Assembly: GCA_022747635.1 (NCBI GenBank) | Contig: JAKTNV010000006.1 | Coordinates: 66,223,590 to 66,287,589 of the forward strand | Direction of reading: 5' to 3' | DNA length: 64,000 nucleotides | From: Hetaerina americana | Taxonomy: Eukaryota; Arthropoda; Insecta; Odonata; Calopterygidae | In this document: positions 31,697 to 44,572 of the stretch, piece after piece | Layout: the number at the start of each line of letters is the position of its first letter | Numbering within the stretch: the stretch's first letter is position 1 | Made by a program: the position numbers and the translations under genes | Notes under the pieces: model-generated | The model's input: only the letters and a program-made list of their open reading frames with translations | Told to the model about the DNA's origin: nothing | The model's database searches: none

Positions 31697-32150
31697 ATAA
31701 AACAGTTTCCGGCGTTACCTAGTGGAAAATCTTTATATTGAAATTTAAAATAAACAACTTGGCTTTTCCACATAAGTAGGAGGCTGGTAGGGGTTAATAC
31801 ATGGTTGAGAAGGCTTGTTTGGTGTCAATTTAGTTGGCAGAGGGGTGAGGGAAATACAATAACGCCAACTAAACTGACACCACCTTTACAACAATGTAGG
31901 AAAACCCCTCCCAGCCTCCTACTTAATCACCTGACTAATTACCCAGTACCGTTCTCCCCGTTCACATTATCTATGCCCCCACTCCTCTGCCAACTAACTT
32001 GACGCCAAGCAAAGCTTTTGCAAAATTGTATTAATTCCTCCTCAGAGCCAGCTAATTTACCAATATTACCAATCCTATTCCTCCGCCTCTAACCATAAAC
32101 TTTTAGACCCCCTCTTCCTACCTCAATCAATCCTTTTCTCCCTCCCTATA
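31697..32150. mobile_element. Inverted non-coding repeat, family shared with 35716-36243
   Basis: 31781-31837 and 31863-31921 are inverted copies (TTTAGTTGGC against GCCAACTAAA). The left part starts with ACAGTTTCCGGCGTTACC, matching ACAGTTTCTGGCGTCACT at 35720. The right part (31863-32150) is the reverse complement of about 35845-36100. No coding is seen. The related copy carries a hammerhead-like core, so a Penelope-like origin is possible. Confidence 0.6.
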
Positions 32151-32156
32151 TATATT

Positions 32157-32224
<68 letters not shown>
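32151..32224. repeat. (TA)n array at LINE 3' end
   Basis: TA array directly before the A-tail of RTE-like copy 2. Confidence 0.95.
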
Positions 32225-32235
<11 letters not shown>

Positions 32236-32329
32236 GTAATCTACCGGTTAAGGTAGGTTTTTGGACTGACACAACTACCAAACAAATATTTTATTACTCC
32301 TAACAAAACACAAAATCAATCATCCTACT

Positions 32330-35305
32330 CTATATCAGGTCCCTCTTCATCTCTGAGTACTTCCTTCCTCCCTTCATCCCGTCCAACAACCCTATCCTGT
32401 TCCTTCCCTTTCCTCTTTTGCCCAACATTCTACCCTCTATCACAGACTTCAACATCCCACTGCCGGTCAACACCCCCGTCATCCACTTTTCCTGCCTCCA
32501 TAGGATTGCTCCCAACAAACCCCTCTCTTCGCCCACCATACCAAGTACTTCCTCATTTGTTTTCTTCTCTGTCCATTTCACCTTCTCCATTCTTCTCCAC
32601 ACACACATTTCAAAAGCCTCCAATCTACGTCTATCCTCCTGCTTCAATGACCACGTTTCCGCACCGTACATAGCTACGCTCCATATCAAAGTTTTTACGA
32701 GTCTTTTCTTAACATCCTTACTCAAAGTCCCTGTCATCAACTCCCTCCTCCTTGTGAAAGCCTCTTTGCCTAGCGCAATTCTTCTCCTTACGTCCCTACT
32801 ACTTTGACCGTGTTGGTCCAAAACACTACCGAGATACGTAAACTGTTCTACCTGCTCTAGCTTTTGCCCTCCTATTTTAATGTTAAGCTTGGCCTTTTTC
32901 TTTCTAGAAAATCGCATAACCTTTGTTTTATTAATATTGATTCTCATCCCATACCTGTCGCACTGAATTTCCAATTCACTAAGCAATGCTTGCAGCCCCT
33001 TGGCTGACTGACAAACTAAAGCTTGGTCATCAGCAAACCTAACTGATTTTACGACTTCCCCGCCCACTTTCATTCCTACCTCGAGTTCTTCCCATGCCTC
33101 TTTGATCATTTCTTCTGCGTACAGGTTGAACAGCAACGGTGATAATGGGCAACCCTGCCTTACACCCCTTCCTAACACTGCCCATCCTGACTCCCCGTTT
33201 CCCACCCTCACCTGGGCAGTCTGAGACATGTACAGATTGCGGATTAGCCTCCTTTCCCTCCAATCTATTCCTATTTTCTGCAATATACTCATTAGTTTTT
33301 CCCAATTTACTCTTTCAAACGCTTTTTCGAAATCTACGAAACAGGCAAATACCTCCTGGTTGTGTTCTATATTCCTCTCGATTAATAATCTCATTACTGC
33401 AATGGCATCACGCGTACCTCTCCCCTTCCTAAACCCAAACTGATCATCCCCTAAGTAATCATTTGCCCTACTCTCTATCCTTTTGTTTATGATCCTGAGA
33501 ACAACCTTAGCTGCGTGGGATATCAAACTAATTGTCCTATAGTCCTCACATGACGTGGCCTTTACCTTTTTCGGAATAGGAACTAAAACTGATCTCACAA
33601 AGTCTTCCGGCCAGATTCCCTCCTCATAAATACTACGGATCAGCCCATATAGCCTCTTCCTCCCACATTTGCCCAAGCATTTCAAAAGTTCCACGGGAAT
33701 GTTATCTACCCCCACGGCCTTATTTAGTTTCATCTCCCTTAATGCCCTTTCTATCTCATTGTCTAGTATGCCTGGACCTAAGCTATCTTCCTCTACGTCA
33801 TGTTCCTTTTCAATGTCTAACTTTGTTGGTCTAAGCTCTTTACTATACAATTCTTCTACATATTCCTTCCATCTCTCTTGGATCTTTCCTGCGTCAACTA
33901 TTACCTTACCGGCCTTATCTCTAACTGCTATCGTTGATCTCCCTTTCTTACTTCCTGATAAAGATTTAACTATGCTGTAAAGCGCACCGATTTCCCCCTT
34001 CCTCTGCAGACTTTCCATATTCTCGCACTGCGTCTTCCACCATGCTTCCTTTGCTTTATTTGTTGCCCGCCTCAATTTATTGTTCAATTCTTTGTAATTC
34101 ATTTTGCCTAATTCTGTATTTATATTCTTCCATTTTCGCCGCTCATCCATTTTTGTAATCATCTCATCCGTGATCCATGGTTTACGAGTCCTTTTAGCGT
34201 TAACGGTTCCAATAGTGTCTTTTGCGGCTTTAGACAACCCTTTTTTGATACATTCCCATTTTTCTTCAATAGTACTTAGCTCTTTACCGTCCTCCATGAT
34301 TTTCTCTACCGCCTGTTTGTATTCCTTTCTTTTCAACCCATTTAATGCTTCTACATTCCATTTTCTAACTCGCCGCCCCTGCCTTATCTTTTTAAAACGT
34401 ACGCTACATTTCATAACAACTAAATTGTGGTCTGAGTCCGCATCCGCTCCCGGGAAGCTGTGGGAATTTATCACACTGTTCCTAAACCTGTGTCTAACCA
34501 GGATATAATCTAGCTGATATCTTCCCGAGTCACCTGGCATTTTCCATGTATACCTGCGTCTTTTGTGGTGTCTGAACCAAGTGTTGGTGATAACTAACCC
34601 CTGTCTCCTGCAGAACTCAACTGCTTTCTCCCCGCGGTCATTCCTCGTGCCTAAACCGTAGTCCCCCACCTCATCACCATCTCTTCCTTCGCCTACTGTT
34701 GCATTCCAATCCCCCATCACTATCAAATGTTTCCCTGCAGGAACACATGCAATCATGTCCTCTAACTGATCGTATATCCTATCGACCTCTTCTTCCTTAT
34801 GGTTGCTCGGTGGCATGTATACCTGGATAATAACTAAGTTCGTTGGTTCTGCTTTTATCTCCACTAGTAGTATTCTATCCGTTACCTGCTCTATGTTGAC
34901 TACGCTTCTTCCTACCTCTTCATTTAATACTATGGCGACCCCTCGTTTGCTCTCGTCCCCACCGCTGTATATTATTCTATACTTATCACTCCAGTAATCC
35001 CCGCTATCTTTCCATCTCACCTCGCATAGACCTAAAATATCTATATTTCCCCTTTCCATCTCTCGCTTAACATTCTCCAATTTCCCCGTCCTCATCATTG
35101 TCCTAACATTCCACGTTCCTATTCTAACTAATTTGGTCTTCTTCTCCTGCGTCTTCTGTCCTGCTGCTGCTGGTTTTCCCTTGCAAGGGTTTCGTGGGAT
35201 GACGACCGCGGAAGCCTTGCCTCCCCCGCTGCCGGGCACGACACACGGCCGATTGGGCCGAGCCCCGTGGTTGCCAGGACTCAAAATATCTCTATTGTCC
35301 ATCAC
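32330..35305 (-). CDS. LINE endonuclease/reverse transcriptase, 991 residues (copy 2)
   Basis: Uninterrupted 991-residue protein with the same domains as copy 1: AP-type endonuclease at about 60-300, reverse transcriptase at about 510-800 with VDFEKAF and FADD, and the [10 protein letters not shown]-terminus. It differs from copy 1 at residues 84, 120, 184, 219, 549, 664, 673, 684, 751, 834, 901, 943 and 953. The change at 664 turns the second aspartate of motif A (KAFDR) into glutamate (KAFER); the catalytic D658 is kept. W901C and K943T are other non-conservative changes. These could lower activity. Function as for copy 1: nick and copy RNA at the target site. Confidence 0.93.
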   Translation of the reverse strand: MMDNRDILSPGNHGARPNRPCVVPGSGGGKASAVVIPRNPCKGKPAAAGQKTQEKKTKLVRIGTWNVRTMMRTGKLENVKREMERGNIDILGLCEVRWKDSGDYWSDKYRIIYSGGDESKRGVAIVLNEEVGRSVVNIEQVTDRILLVEIKAEPTNLVIIQVYMPPSNHKEEEVDRIYDQLEDMIACVPAGKHLIVMGDWNATVGEGRDGDEVGDYGLGTRNDRGEKAVEFCRRQGLVITNTWFRHHKRRRYTWKMPGDSGRYQLDYILVRHRFRNSVINSHSFPGADADSDHNLVVMKCSVRFKKIRQGRRVRKWNVEALNGLKRKEYKQAVEKIMEDGKELSTIEEKWECIKKGLSKAAKDTIGTVNAKRTRKPWITDEMITKMDERRKWKNINTELGKMNYKELNNKLRRATNKAKEAWWKTQCENMESLQRKGEIGALYSIVKSLSGSKKGRSTIAVRDKAGKVIVDAGKIQERWKEYVEELYSKELRPTKLDIEKEHDVEEDSLGPGILDNEIERALREMKLNKAVGVDNIPVELLKCLGKCGRKRLYGLIRSIYEEGIWPEDFVRSVLVPIPKKVKATSCEDYRTISLISHAAKVVLRIINKRIESRANDYLGDDQFGFRKGRGTRDAIAVMRLLIERNIEHNQEVFACFVDFEKAFERVNWEKLMSILQKIGIDWRERRLIRNLYMSQTAQVRVGNGESGWAVLGRGVRQGCPLSPLLFNLYAEEMIKEAWEELEVGMKVGGEVVKSVRFADDQALVCQSAKGLQALLSELEIQCDRYGMRININKTKVMRFSRKKKAKLNIKIGGQKLEQVEQFTYLGSVLDQHGQSSRDVRRRIALGKEAFTRRRELMTGTLSKDVKKRLVKTLIWSVAMYGAETWSLKQEDRRRLEAFEMCVWRRMEKVKWTEKKTNEEVLGMVGEERGLLGAILWRQEKWMTGVLTGSGMLKSVIEGRMLGKRGKGRNRIGLLDGMKGGRKYSEMKRDLI

Positions 35306-36243
<938 letters not shown>

Positions 36244-39200
36244 CAATTTGAGGTTATACCTGTAAGTTCTTTCGAAAACGACGGCAGTGTACAATAAATA
36301 ACGCCACCGCCGACAAACCATCGATCGATTTGAAATTGGCGCGTGTTTACATGATCATAGCATAGCTCTTGTGTGGTTTTCGTCATTGACGGTGGCAATG
36401 AGCACTTGCCATGAACCAACCAAAGCCTCATCATAGGTCCCTCGTTGTATGCTGGAGCCCCGGACGGAATTCCACCCGAAGAAAGACTTGCGGTCGTGGA
36501 TGATGCCACCCAGCTCTTAACGATTCGTAGTGATTGAACATGTGCCATCCATGGCGTAATGAAGGAGAATGAAAATGCGTTTTCCTAACGACGGCCCCTG
36601 ATAGCGCGCGCCAAGAAAGTGGCAATCTTTACCTCTTTCGCTTCCGGCTCTCATAATTTAACCGCAACTATAGCAATCAACTCGAAGGCTGGTTGCTTGT
36701 GGTATTCGTGAAATCGCTCGGAAATTGTGTATGCACCATTGCCATTTTTCCATCGAACGCATTCCATTTAACTACTGCTACTGTCTGATTAGGATAAACT
36801 TCAACAATATCGTTAGAAAAAAAATAGTCTTCAAGTACAGAAAGAGATCCAACATTATATTCTTTGACTAATGATGTCATAATCGATACGTTTTGAAGTT
36901 GCCGGTCATTTAAAATTAGTATCGCTACTAAATAAACAAACTAGACAATTTTATGAAGACGGATTGAAAATATTGCAATATTTTACTGTTTGGAAAGACA
37001 TTATAACGTGCGTTCCGGTTGATTCATCTTGGGTACGAGACAGGTCCCTTTTACGGCTCAAGTTTTTCCCCTGATGGCTCAATCATGAAAAATGCGTCGT
37101 AATAAGTTTTCACATACATTTAGCGGAAAAGTGCAACATTTACAGTTATTGATTAAGGTTTCCTTCTACCATAAATAGCCTGAAACTGCTATCCTTTTCA
37201 TAATTTTATGACTTCTAGATATTAAGAATAGTAAAATCCATTTCTACGTAATACCAAAGGTACTTACGTATCACGAGCACACATAATAAAGATCTTGACT
37301 ACAGAATAAATCCAGTCCATCATATGGGACCAAAATATAATAATAATATTGAAATGAAATGCTATTATTTTCATTCAAGGGAAATTATACCTCGGGATTC
37401 GATTACGCCACGGATTCGAAACGATCAAAAGGTTGGAATTTAATTTTCAAACGTAATTTAAACTTCTCATATATTGGTCCTCCAGCATTGTTTGTTGAGA
37501 ATGGTTCATGTAGGACAAGGCGGTTCTGACACCATTTTAAATGCCACACATTGTGAGCCAGTCTATTTTTCTGGGTTCCGTGAGATGGGTTTGGGAAATT
37601 TATTAGGAATAAAAATTTGTTCACCATTAGTTTGCTAGCAACTCGCCTGAGGCAAAAAGACTGATCCTCATTTGGGTCTCCCGCGCGTCTGAATTTCTCT
37701 CGATAATTGCACTTTTGACTTTGCAATGTATGCCAATATGATTTCCCTCTGCCGAGGCTATGAGTGTGTCATCATGATATCGAGTCCTCTCCGAAGTGGT
37801 GAAGAATGCTACGCCGCAATCGATCGGTATTCATTCCCTCAGTCGGGTACACTGCTTGCGTCTGCTCCTCGGACAACGCCTCTCTTTTTTTAATGCTGAT
37901 GCGTGAAAAACCCCTTAGAGCTTTTTTTAATGCTGGTGAGTGACAATCCCTCGTGGTCGTTGCGAACGGATGTTGCTAAATATTTTTCGAGCCAATTCGA
38001 CAAAAGATAAGGGAGAAGTGACCCAATATCGCCAAAAAATAGAGCCGAAGTAGAAGACAACTCTTCACTGAACAGTCTGTCTCCAACATTAAAAAAATGA
38101 ACAATGCCTTGACGTTGTGAGGAATGTGAGCGTCTAAAGGGAGACTATGTTGAGAAATGAGAGAAGTTTCTTTTTTACAGTGTCAGAAAAAATAGATATA
38201 AGAACTTCAACGAATCTTTTTTTTATAGTTATAGAAGACTTTGACAATGAAACTACATAGATTCCTAATATTTATATTTTTGCGTTCATGGGCGATTGGT
38301 CGAGGTTTGGATATTTCAGAAATGTAACAAAAATGTTCGCGTTGATAAGGTGGCTAGTTTACTGGCTTACGAGTCTAGAGCAACGGACTAGGCAAAGGAC
38401 TGATTGGGTGTCGCACACCCAGTTTTAATTGTACAATGAGTGAGTCAGCTTTTCCTGAGGCCTTTTTATTACTACTCGACCCAAGATCGTCAGGTAACGC
38501 TGACTCACCCTGTAATATGCATGTATGTGTAACAATGATATGTGAAAAAAAGTTTTAGAGTTAAATGCTACCAGATCTAAGGCCAAGAGAGATAACCGGA
38601 TGCCATATAAGATAAAAAATAGCCAATTCATCTCCCAATCACCTATAGCATCAGGCCTGATTAAAACTAAGACTACACTGCTATCGCAACCAGAAGCCGC
38701 CGAAAGTCCGGTGTATTCAATACTTACTTCCTTGCCTTCAAAAGAGGTACTCGAAAGGGTGTTCACTACTCATTTATGTGCTGCGTATCTGCCTATGATA
38801 AAAAGATCACTCATGATGAATGATTTGAGCAGAAGCAGGGTTAAAATTGCAGTTAATTCCAAATCCAACGCAAAATTAATGCTGAAAGGGAACGGTTTGC
38901 CTTTCATCAGCTCTATTAAATTGACTCTTTATCTTAACCTGAGCAGAAGTCCTTTCCGTGTGGAGTTAAAACTCCATTGCTCCTATTGTGAAAACAAGAG
39001 TTAGAGGCATATTTAACTTCCAGAGTGAGTCACATATAATTCATCAAATGGTTTCACATCTTTGCTCAGAATTTCCCGGTTCGCAAATGAATTTATTAAA
39101 CCAAGTTTTCATGTAGGTGGACATTTTATCGCCGTTGGCTCATCTAAGTATTATATGAAACTCACAAACTTCGTTAGGAGTCATCGCATGGGTTGGGTGA

Positions 39201-41950
39201 CATTGATTTACTAGATTTATTTGCTCACATTAAAATGATCAGTATTTTTTCACGGATTAACAACGCGTTTCGGCGCATTGGACATCAATAGTTAATACTT
39301 TAAGGGGTTTATACAGAAGTACATGCAGAAGAGCTCGGTTGGGGGAGTAGTGTTTTGAGAGAAGGAAAAAATGAAGGGAGTTAAGCCTGAATGAGTTCAT
39401 TCCGTCGGGTTATTTTCCCATTAAACCGGGGACGTGTATTATAGCGGTGAAGGTTGGAATGAGGGCAAGTCGCGATTGTCAAACCACAGGTGAGCGTTGG
39501 TCAACACCTTAAGTAAGACGCCATCGATTATAATTGATATTCGAACGTGAAGGAAAGATGGTGCACATTACGTTTTGAACATTCTGCGAGTAATCTCGAA
39601 GAATGGCGTCGACCGATCTTATGAAGTTAAACCGCGAAGTTAAAATGCATTTTGGCATGTCGAGACGCTAACAAGCGAGAGAAGGGAAGGGATCTATTTG
39701 AAGAGATGGGAATATCACCAAAAAAGTAGCTGAACTCAGTAACAGTTTCAACTTTTCTGAAATTGTTATCAGTTGCAAGCGATATCTTACTTTTTTCAAG
39801 CATTTAGCAACAGTTACAAGTATATCACAGTTAATTTTAATAACATTTTAAAAACTCTCCGGGATGATAATTTATGCGAGAAGGCTATTGTTTTCATATG
39901 CGAAGTTACTATTGTAAAAGATTGAATCACGAGTAATGTTTCTAATTGATGAATTAAGTTACTTGTACAAATTAAAAAGTAAAAGAATTTTTTGCAAGCA
40001 TTTTGCAATTACATACTTCATGAATCCGGAGAGTAAGAATTACAAACCTCCGGCTTCGATATAGACCATCCTCGACCTTCAAAAGCTGGAAGACTCGCAC
40101 CCAAAACTGACTAAAAAGATAGCATGCAAGATTTAAATGAAAAATATAGCGATTTATTACTTTGGCTTTGCCATTCTTAATGAACACAACTTTTCTCATT
40201 GGATTCCTTAGGGAAACCATGAGTATTTCTATGGATAAATTACGCAAAAATAATAGACGTGAATGGACGGGTACAGCGACCACAAATATCGAGTGGGAAT
40301 GGGGGCGCGAAGCATGGAATGTGGGCCGCCGAACCTGAATCCACGGAGATGGGGGTCACACTGATGTCGAAATTGGTTTAAGGAATATCAAAGACGAGCA
40401 GCATGATTTCTTGCATTGAAAGGGTCATTTACACGTGTTCCTCTTCACAGCGTTGCCTTTCGGGGTAAGCAAATGTCGATAAAGCCAAACTAGGTTTTCA
40501 TGAGGAATGTTTTCCTCCCTTTCAATAATTTCTTCCGTACTCTATCCCTGCACACTACTTTCGCCTCTATCAAGGTTATATTTCGACACACGGTTACCCT
40601 TCTATCCCAGAGGCCCCACTTAATCTTGGTTTTTGAGATAAATTATTTATTACTTGTCTAATTCCGTTTTCAATTGAAAGTTTTCAAAGGTCAACAAAGA
40701 TTGTTGAGAAATTATCCTTTCCAACAAATTCAATACCCTTGATTTTTATTTTTAAAGTGTGTTCTTATTTTATTTATCTCTCATAAATTTTAACTTGGAA
40801 TCAATCTCTATGTAATATTGATACACACAAGACCTGCTATGGAACCTGTATTTCCATGGAAAATTATTTTTTCCGTCACTTACCGAAACAAACTAACAAT
40901 TACGTCACATCCCGTCTCAGTAACTCCACGCCGCGAATCATATTCATTTTATAGGTCTAAATTCGCCAGCCGAATGTCTACACCACATAGCTCCTCTATG
41001 CGTTGTGCTGTTTGGAGAAGCTTAGCGGTAGCTAGCCGAGTCCACGTAAAAATACCTTGAATGCTTACCAACTACAATCAAAAGAAATATTGAAATGGTC
41101 ATTTCCAATATATTTTCTCTCAGCTCTCCCCATGCTGAGGCCCAAATACCTTGGAATTTGGATTCGCTTGGGATTAGCCAGCTACCCAACCTAGCCACCC
41201 ACACCCCAGCAAACACAAACACGACACGCCTCAGATAAAAAAACGTGGCACTTTGATAAGAAGGAACTCTTAAAATGATTCAAAGGGAGCACTAGAGCAA
41301 CTCTAGTTAGGAGACACTAACGTTTCGTCGAGGACTCGAGGTAGGCGCTATCTCTCACGAGGGGCAATCACTGCCTAGCTTATCTCGGCGTCTCATTGCC
41401 CTAATTGTATTTTGGTAACCTGTTGTACCAGTGAGGCCTCTGTCCCTTGAAGAGGGATCACGAAAACACGTCGTCCACTCTGACTCCTTCTCCCACCCTT
41501 AAACCGACTTCTTCAGCACACACTAACTACCACCCGCGAAAAAGACGTTCAATATTTTATTAACCCACCATACCGTAAAATTGGACATTAGTATCTACTT
41601 CATAAGGAAAATTGAGCCGAATCACCTCTCTCAATTCTTACTTGGAAATGGTATTGGATGAAAATATGCATTTATAGTTCATGTGTATTTATATAAGGTT
41701 TAAAGTTCAATTCTATCATACCAGGGGTATTTTGAGGACACGAAGGGTAGGGATTATATGGGATTATAGAAGAGAATTATGGATAAATTAGGTTTTATCA
41801 GAAGGAAGAGAGGGGCGACAATATTATTAGCAGAGGTGAAAAAATCCAACAAATTTAATTATAATCTAATATTATCTACCATCTCGACCTACTCCCAGGC
41901 AATCCTTAAATTTTCATTGACTGCCAGGACGGGCAAGTATAAACCGTCCC
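36244..41950. other. Long stretch without recognised genes
   Basis: Mostly unique-looking sequence. Minus-strand frames at 36677-36880 (67 codons from ATG) and 37403-37726 (107 codons) are the most gene-like, but neither has a recognisable domain or clear splice sites. A GAAACG-type hairpin near 41320-41345 might be another Penelope-like end. Confidence 0.3.
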
Positions 41951-42025
41951 GGTGAGTGAAGCCTCACCTTTACAGGTCATTGTACATAAAAAAACGCATG
42001 GCATTGAAAGAAAGAAGGGGATTGA

Positions 42026-42184
42026 GATGGTGAGGAGGCTAATGTACTGGCTTCTCACCCAGAGGGCCCGGGTTCAAATCCCGACGGTGATGAATATTTT
42101 TCAGAGGTATCTCAATCCACACTTGAGGTGCTCTGTGGAGGGCACTTTGAGTGAGTACACCGTCCGTCGGATGGGACGTTAAGC
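42026..42184 (+). mobile_element. tRNA-derived SINE, family C, 3'-truncated
   Basis: tRNA-like head with B box GGGTTCAAATCCCG near 42069-42082 and body ending GTCGGATGGGACGTTAAGCT. The same body is at 44806-45090. The copy stops at about 42184. Confidence 0.72.
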
Positions 42185-43211
42185 TGAAAAATATAACAAA
42201 GTTGACGAAAGCAGTAAAACTGCTGAAAGCTAAGCTCGCAGATTTTCCAATGATGTTGGAAAATGTAGATTTCAGTAATGAATTGGAATTTTTCAAGTAT
42301 TACTTGGTATTTGACGAGGAACTTCTCGGATGTACCGAATTTTTTACAAAGATAATCTAACTTAAGGTTCAAAATTTACGAATTTTTATCCAATTTCATT
42401 ATACAAGGGCGAATGTTTTTAAATATCGCTCTTTCCAGAGGAGCAGACAATTTATGGTATTAAAAAATCATCGAAATCATCTAACTCAATAAAAAAAATT
42501 TAATTGGGTGACACGTTTAACGACTCGGACTTTCGTCGCGAACGCCTTGTCTATTTTTCATAGCGATTCGATCATAACTAAATTTGTTGTATCTATCTCA
42601 TCTCTGCTTATAATTTTCATGTCCAGAAAATCCCATTTTCTATGTTAATAGCTAATCTTTTACTTCTCCGGTTTTGACGTGGATACGCTAGGATGCAATG
42701 TGCTACAGACAGACGCATAGCATATCCTACTCCCAAGTTTGGCACACACCATACTGATTTGACGAAACAACCTGGAGCAATGACCACTCGAGCCAACACA
42801 ATTCAAGGCGTTATCGGAAAACGTACGTCCAAGAATCAGGACAAGTTTATAGCACCCGTGCTTGGGGAATTCGATCATGATTAGTTAATACTAACAACCA
42901 TCATTGTGAGGAAAAAGAAAAGTGGAATGATCAAATACGGAAATGAGATTTGACTAAAACGGATTAGTGAAACACTACCAGAAAAGTAAAAATAGTTCGT
43001 TTCTATCGTTCCATACGATGTTCTCCGGGGCTGTAGCCTTGGATTTTGCGCGGGAAAACGCTATCCACTTCCCCATCGATTTGGGTCTCTTGAGTGGATT
43101 ATTTATGGCCGGCATACGATGCGGAAGGCCACGAGGTAGGCGAGCAGTGAGAGAAATTGCATTCTACACACCGCACAAGAGCCTACGAGGAAGGAATAGC
43201 TGCGGAGCGCT

Positions 43212-43292
<81 letters not shown>
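43212..43292. repeat. (TA)n array
   Basis: Pure TA, 80 bp. Confidence 0.97.
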
Positions 43293-43298
<6 letters not shown>

Positions 43299-43344
43299 CT
43301 TCGAAATGGAACGCTCTTCGGCGACACACAAATATATAAAAACA

Positions 43345-43439
43345 CAGATGTAGATTTTTAGAATATAGAGACACAAAGAAAGGACACTCACAATTTGTTA
43401 TTTTACGTTTCGACAGCACGGCTGTCGTCTTCAGAATCT

Positions 43440-43440
<1 letters not shown>
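43345..43440 (-). mobile_element. Penelope-like 3' end fragment
   Basis: It matches the terminal sequence of the element at 400-1368 (ATAGAGACACAAAGAAAG at 43365-43382) and carries the core CTGAAGA, C, GACAGC and GCTGTC around CGT, then GAAAC at 43407-43434 (minus). A TA array touches its right side, and another lies about 50 bp to the left. Confidence 0.7.
43407..43434 (-). other. Hammerhead-like core, best-formed helix
   Basis: CTGAAGA, one extra C, a perfect 6-bp helix with a 3-nt loop, then GAAACGTA. ACGT after GAA is self-complementary, so two copies could pair to form helix III, as proposed for dimeric hammerheads with very short stems. The extra base before the helix departs from the canonical form. 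Confidence 0.4.
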
Positions 43441-43512
<72 letters not shown>

Positions 43513-43525
43513 TATACATATATAT
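43441..43525. repeat. (TA)n array
   Basis: TA array with two ACATA interruptions at its right end. Confidence 0.95.
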
Positions 43526-43747
43526 GTAAGCCATAAACACAGTAATCAACCCGAAGGTCGGTTTAATAGGTGATGGTAGAGCTCACCCAGTACTAAGCCC
43601 GACGGCGTGTGAAATTCACTCATCAGGGTAGGGGGGGCAGTTCCTTTCCCTGTGCCGGTTATGGTTTCCCAGAGTGCCTTGCCCGGGAATCGAACTCGGG
43701 ACCCTCCGATCAGCAGTCCAACGCTCTACCCCTTGGTCTACAACGAC

Positions 43748-43750
<3 letters not shown>
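43526..43750 (-). mobile_element. tRNA-derived SINE, family A, best copy
   Basis: On the minus strand it opens at 43750 with a clear tRNA-like head (A box TAGACCAAGGGGTAGAGCG, B box GAGTTCGATTCC). The body contains CAGGGAAAGGAACTG and TTTCACACGCCGTCGGGCTT and ends near 43526. Three older copies lie in the CRAL-TRIO introns. Both ends touch TA arrays. Confidence 0.85.
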
Positions 43751-43824
<74 letters not shown>

Positions 43825-43825
43825 A
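43751..43825. repeat. (TA)n array
   Basis: TA repeat starting at the SINE head. Confidence 0.96.
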
Positions 43826-44255
43826 TTTAGCACTAGTGGACACAGAAACACACAAAAAAGAAAAGAAACTCACTAAGTTTCGAATTTTCGGTGGTCGCAG
43901 CCACCTTCCTCAAGGAAGAGAGGGATAGAACTGCAAGGAATACTAGGGCTGGAACGATGGATGGAAAGGGAAGGTGGGGATAAGTTTCCGAAGGGAACGG
44001 TTCGGAGGGGAAGCTTTAGAAGGGGGATTTTTAGAAGGTTGGGGAAAATGTGGAAGGTGATGGGAGTGGAGCGGGGATGAAAATATGTTTAAATCAGGGT
44101 AATTAATGCCTAATATTTACCTGGGCAATTCCAGGAATCCAAGGGCTAGATGAAGGATTGCTCTATTGTTTTGAGTTTCAGTGGAGGATCAGAGGGTGGG
44201 AGGGGTGCTAAGATTGACACACTATAGCACTGTGTCCACTAGTGCTAAATCTTAT
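43826..44255. mobile_element. Penelope-like-looking element with inverted termini
   Basis: TTTAGCACTAGTGGACACAG near 43827-43846 is mirrored by CTGTGTCCACTAGTGCTAAA at about 44231-44250. Next to the left terminus, on the minus strand, is a hammerhead-like core (43884-43914): TTGAGGA, a helix of GGTGG with CCACC around CTGCGA, then GAAAA. TA arrays lie on both sides. The layout mirrors the element at 400-1368, but no coding sequence is visible. Confidence 0.55.
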
Positions 44256-44296
44256 GCATTGTTATTCACGTCCGTGGGACCTTTCAAAAAAGTGTT

Positions 44297-44303
44297 ATAT
44301 ATA

Positions 44304-44391
<88 letters not shown>
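44297..44391. repeat. (TA)n array
   Basis: TA array preceded by TGTGTGTG. Confidence 0.96.
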
Positions 44392-44395
<4 letters not shown>

Positions 44396-44489
44396 CATGT
44401 AAATAGATAAAAGGAAAAGGGATTGGAACACATATTATGGACGAACACAGGAGAGGTGAGGAAGGTGGAATCAAGAAGATCACCAGCGT

Positions 44490-44572
44490 AAAAATATTAC
44501 TTAGACCGGGACACCGGATATTTCGACTTAATGGGCTGATGCTCTAACCACTTTAGCTACCGAGGAAACTTA
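44490..44572 (-). mobile_element. tRNA-derived SINE head, family D
   Basis: On the minus strand CGGTAGCTAAAGTGGTTAGA and then GCATCAGCCCATTAAGTCG resemble the left half and anticodon arm of a tRNA, and ATCCGGTGTCCCGGTC follows where a T arm would be. No second copy is seen in the window. Confidence 0.5.

Noticed and set aside
36677..36880. Minus-strand 67-codon frame from ATG
   Set aside because: Protein-like composition, but no domain, splice signal or neighbour supports it.
41300..41350. Further Penelope-like end with GAAACGTT hairpin on the minus strand
   Set aside because: Only a short hairpin and GAAACG agree; no CTGANGA and no terminal repeat.
43212..43293. Long frames of alternating Y and I
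   Set aside because: They are translations of (TA)n arrays, not genes. The same applies to frames at 20039, 29872, 35597, 43751 and 44297.
43674..43750. A functional tRNA gene
   Set aside because: The tRNA-like part continues into a SINE body found in three other copies, so it is a SINE head.
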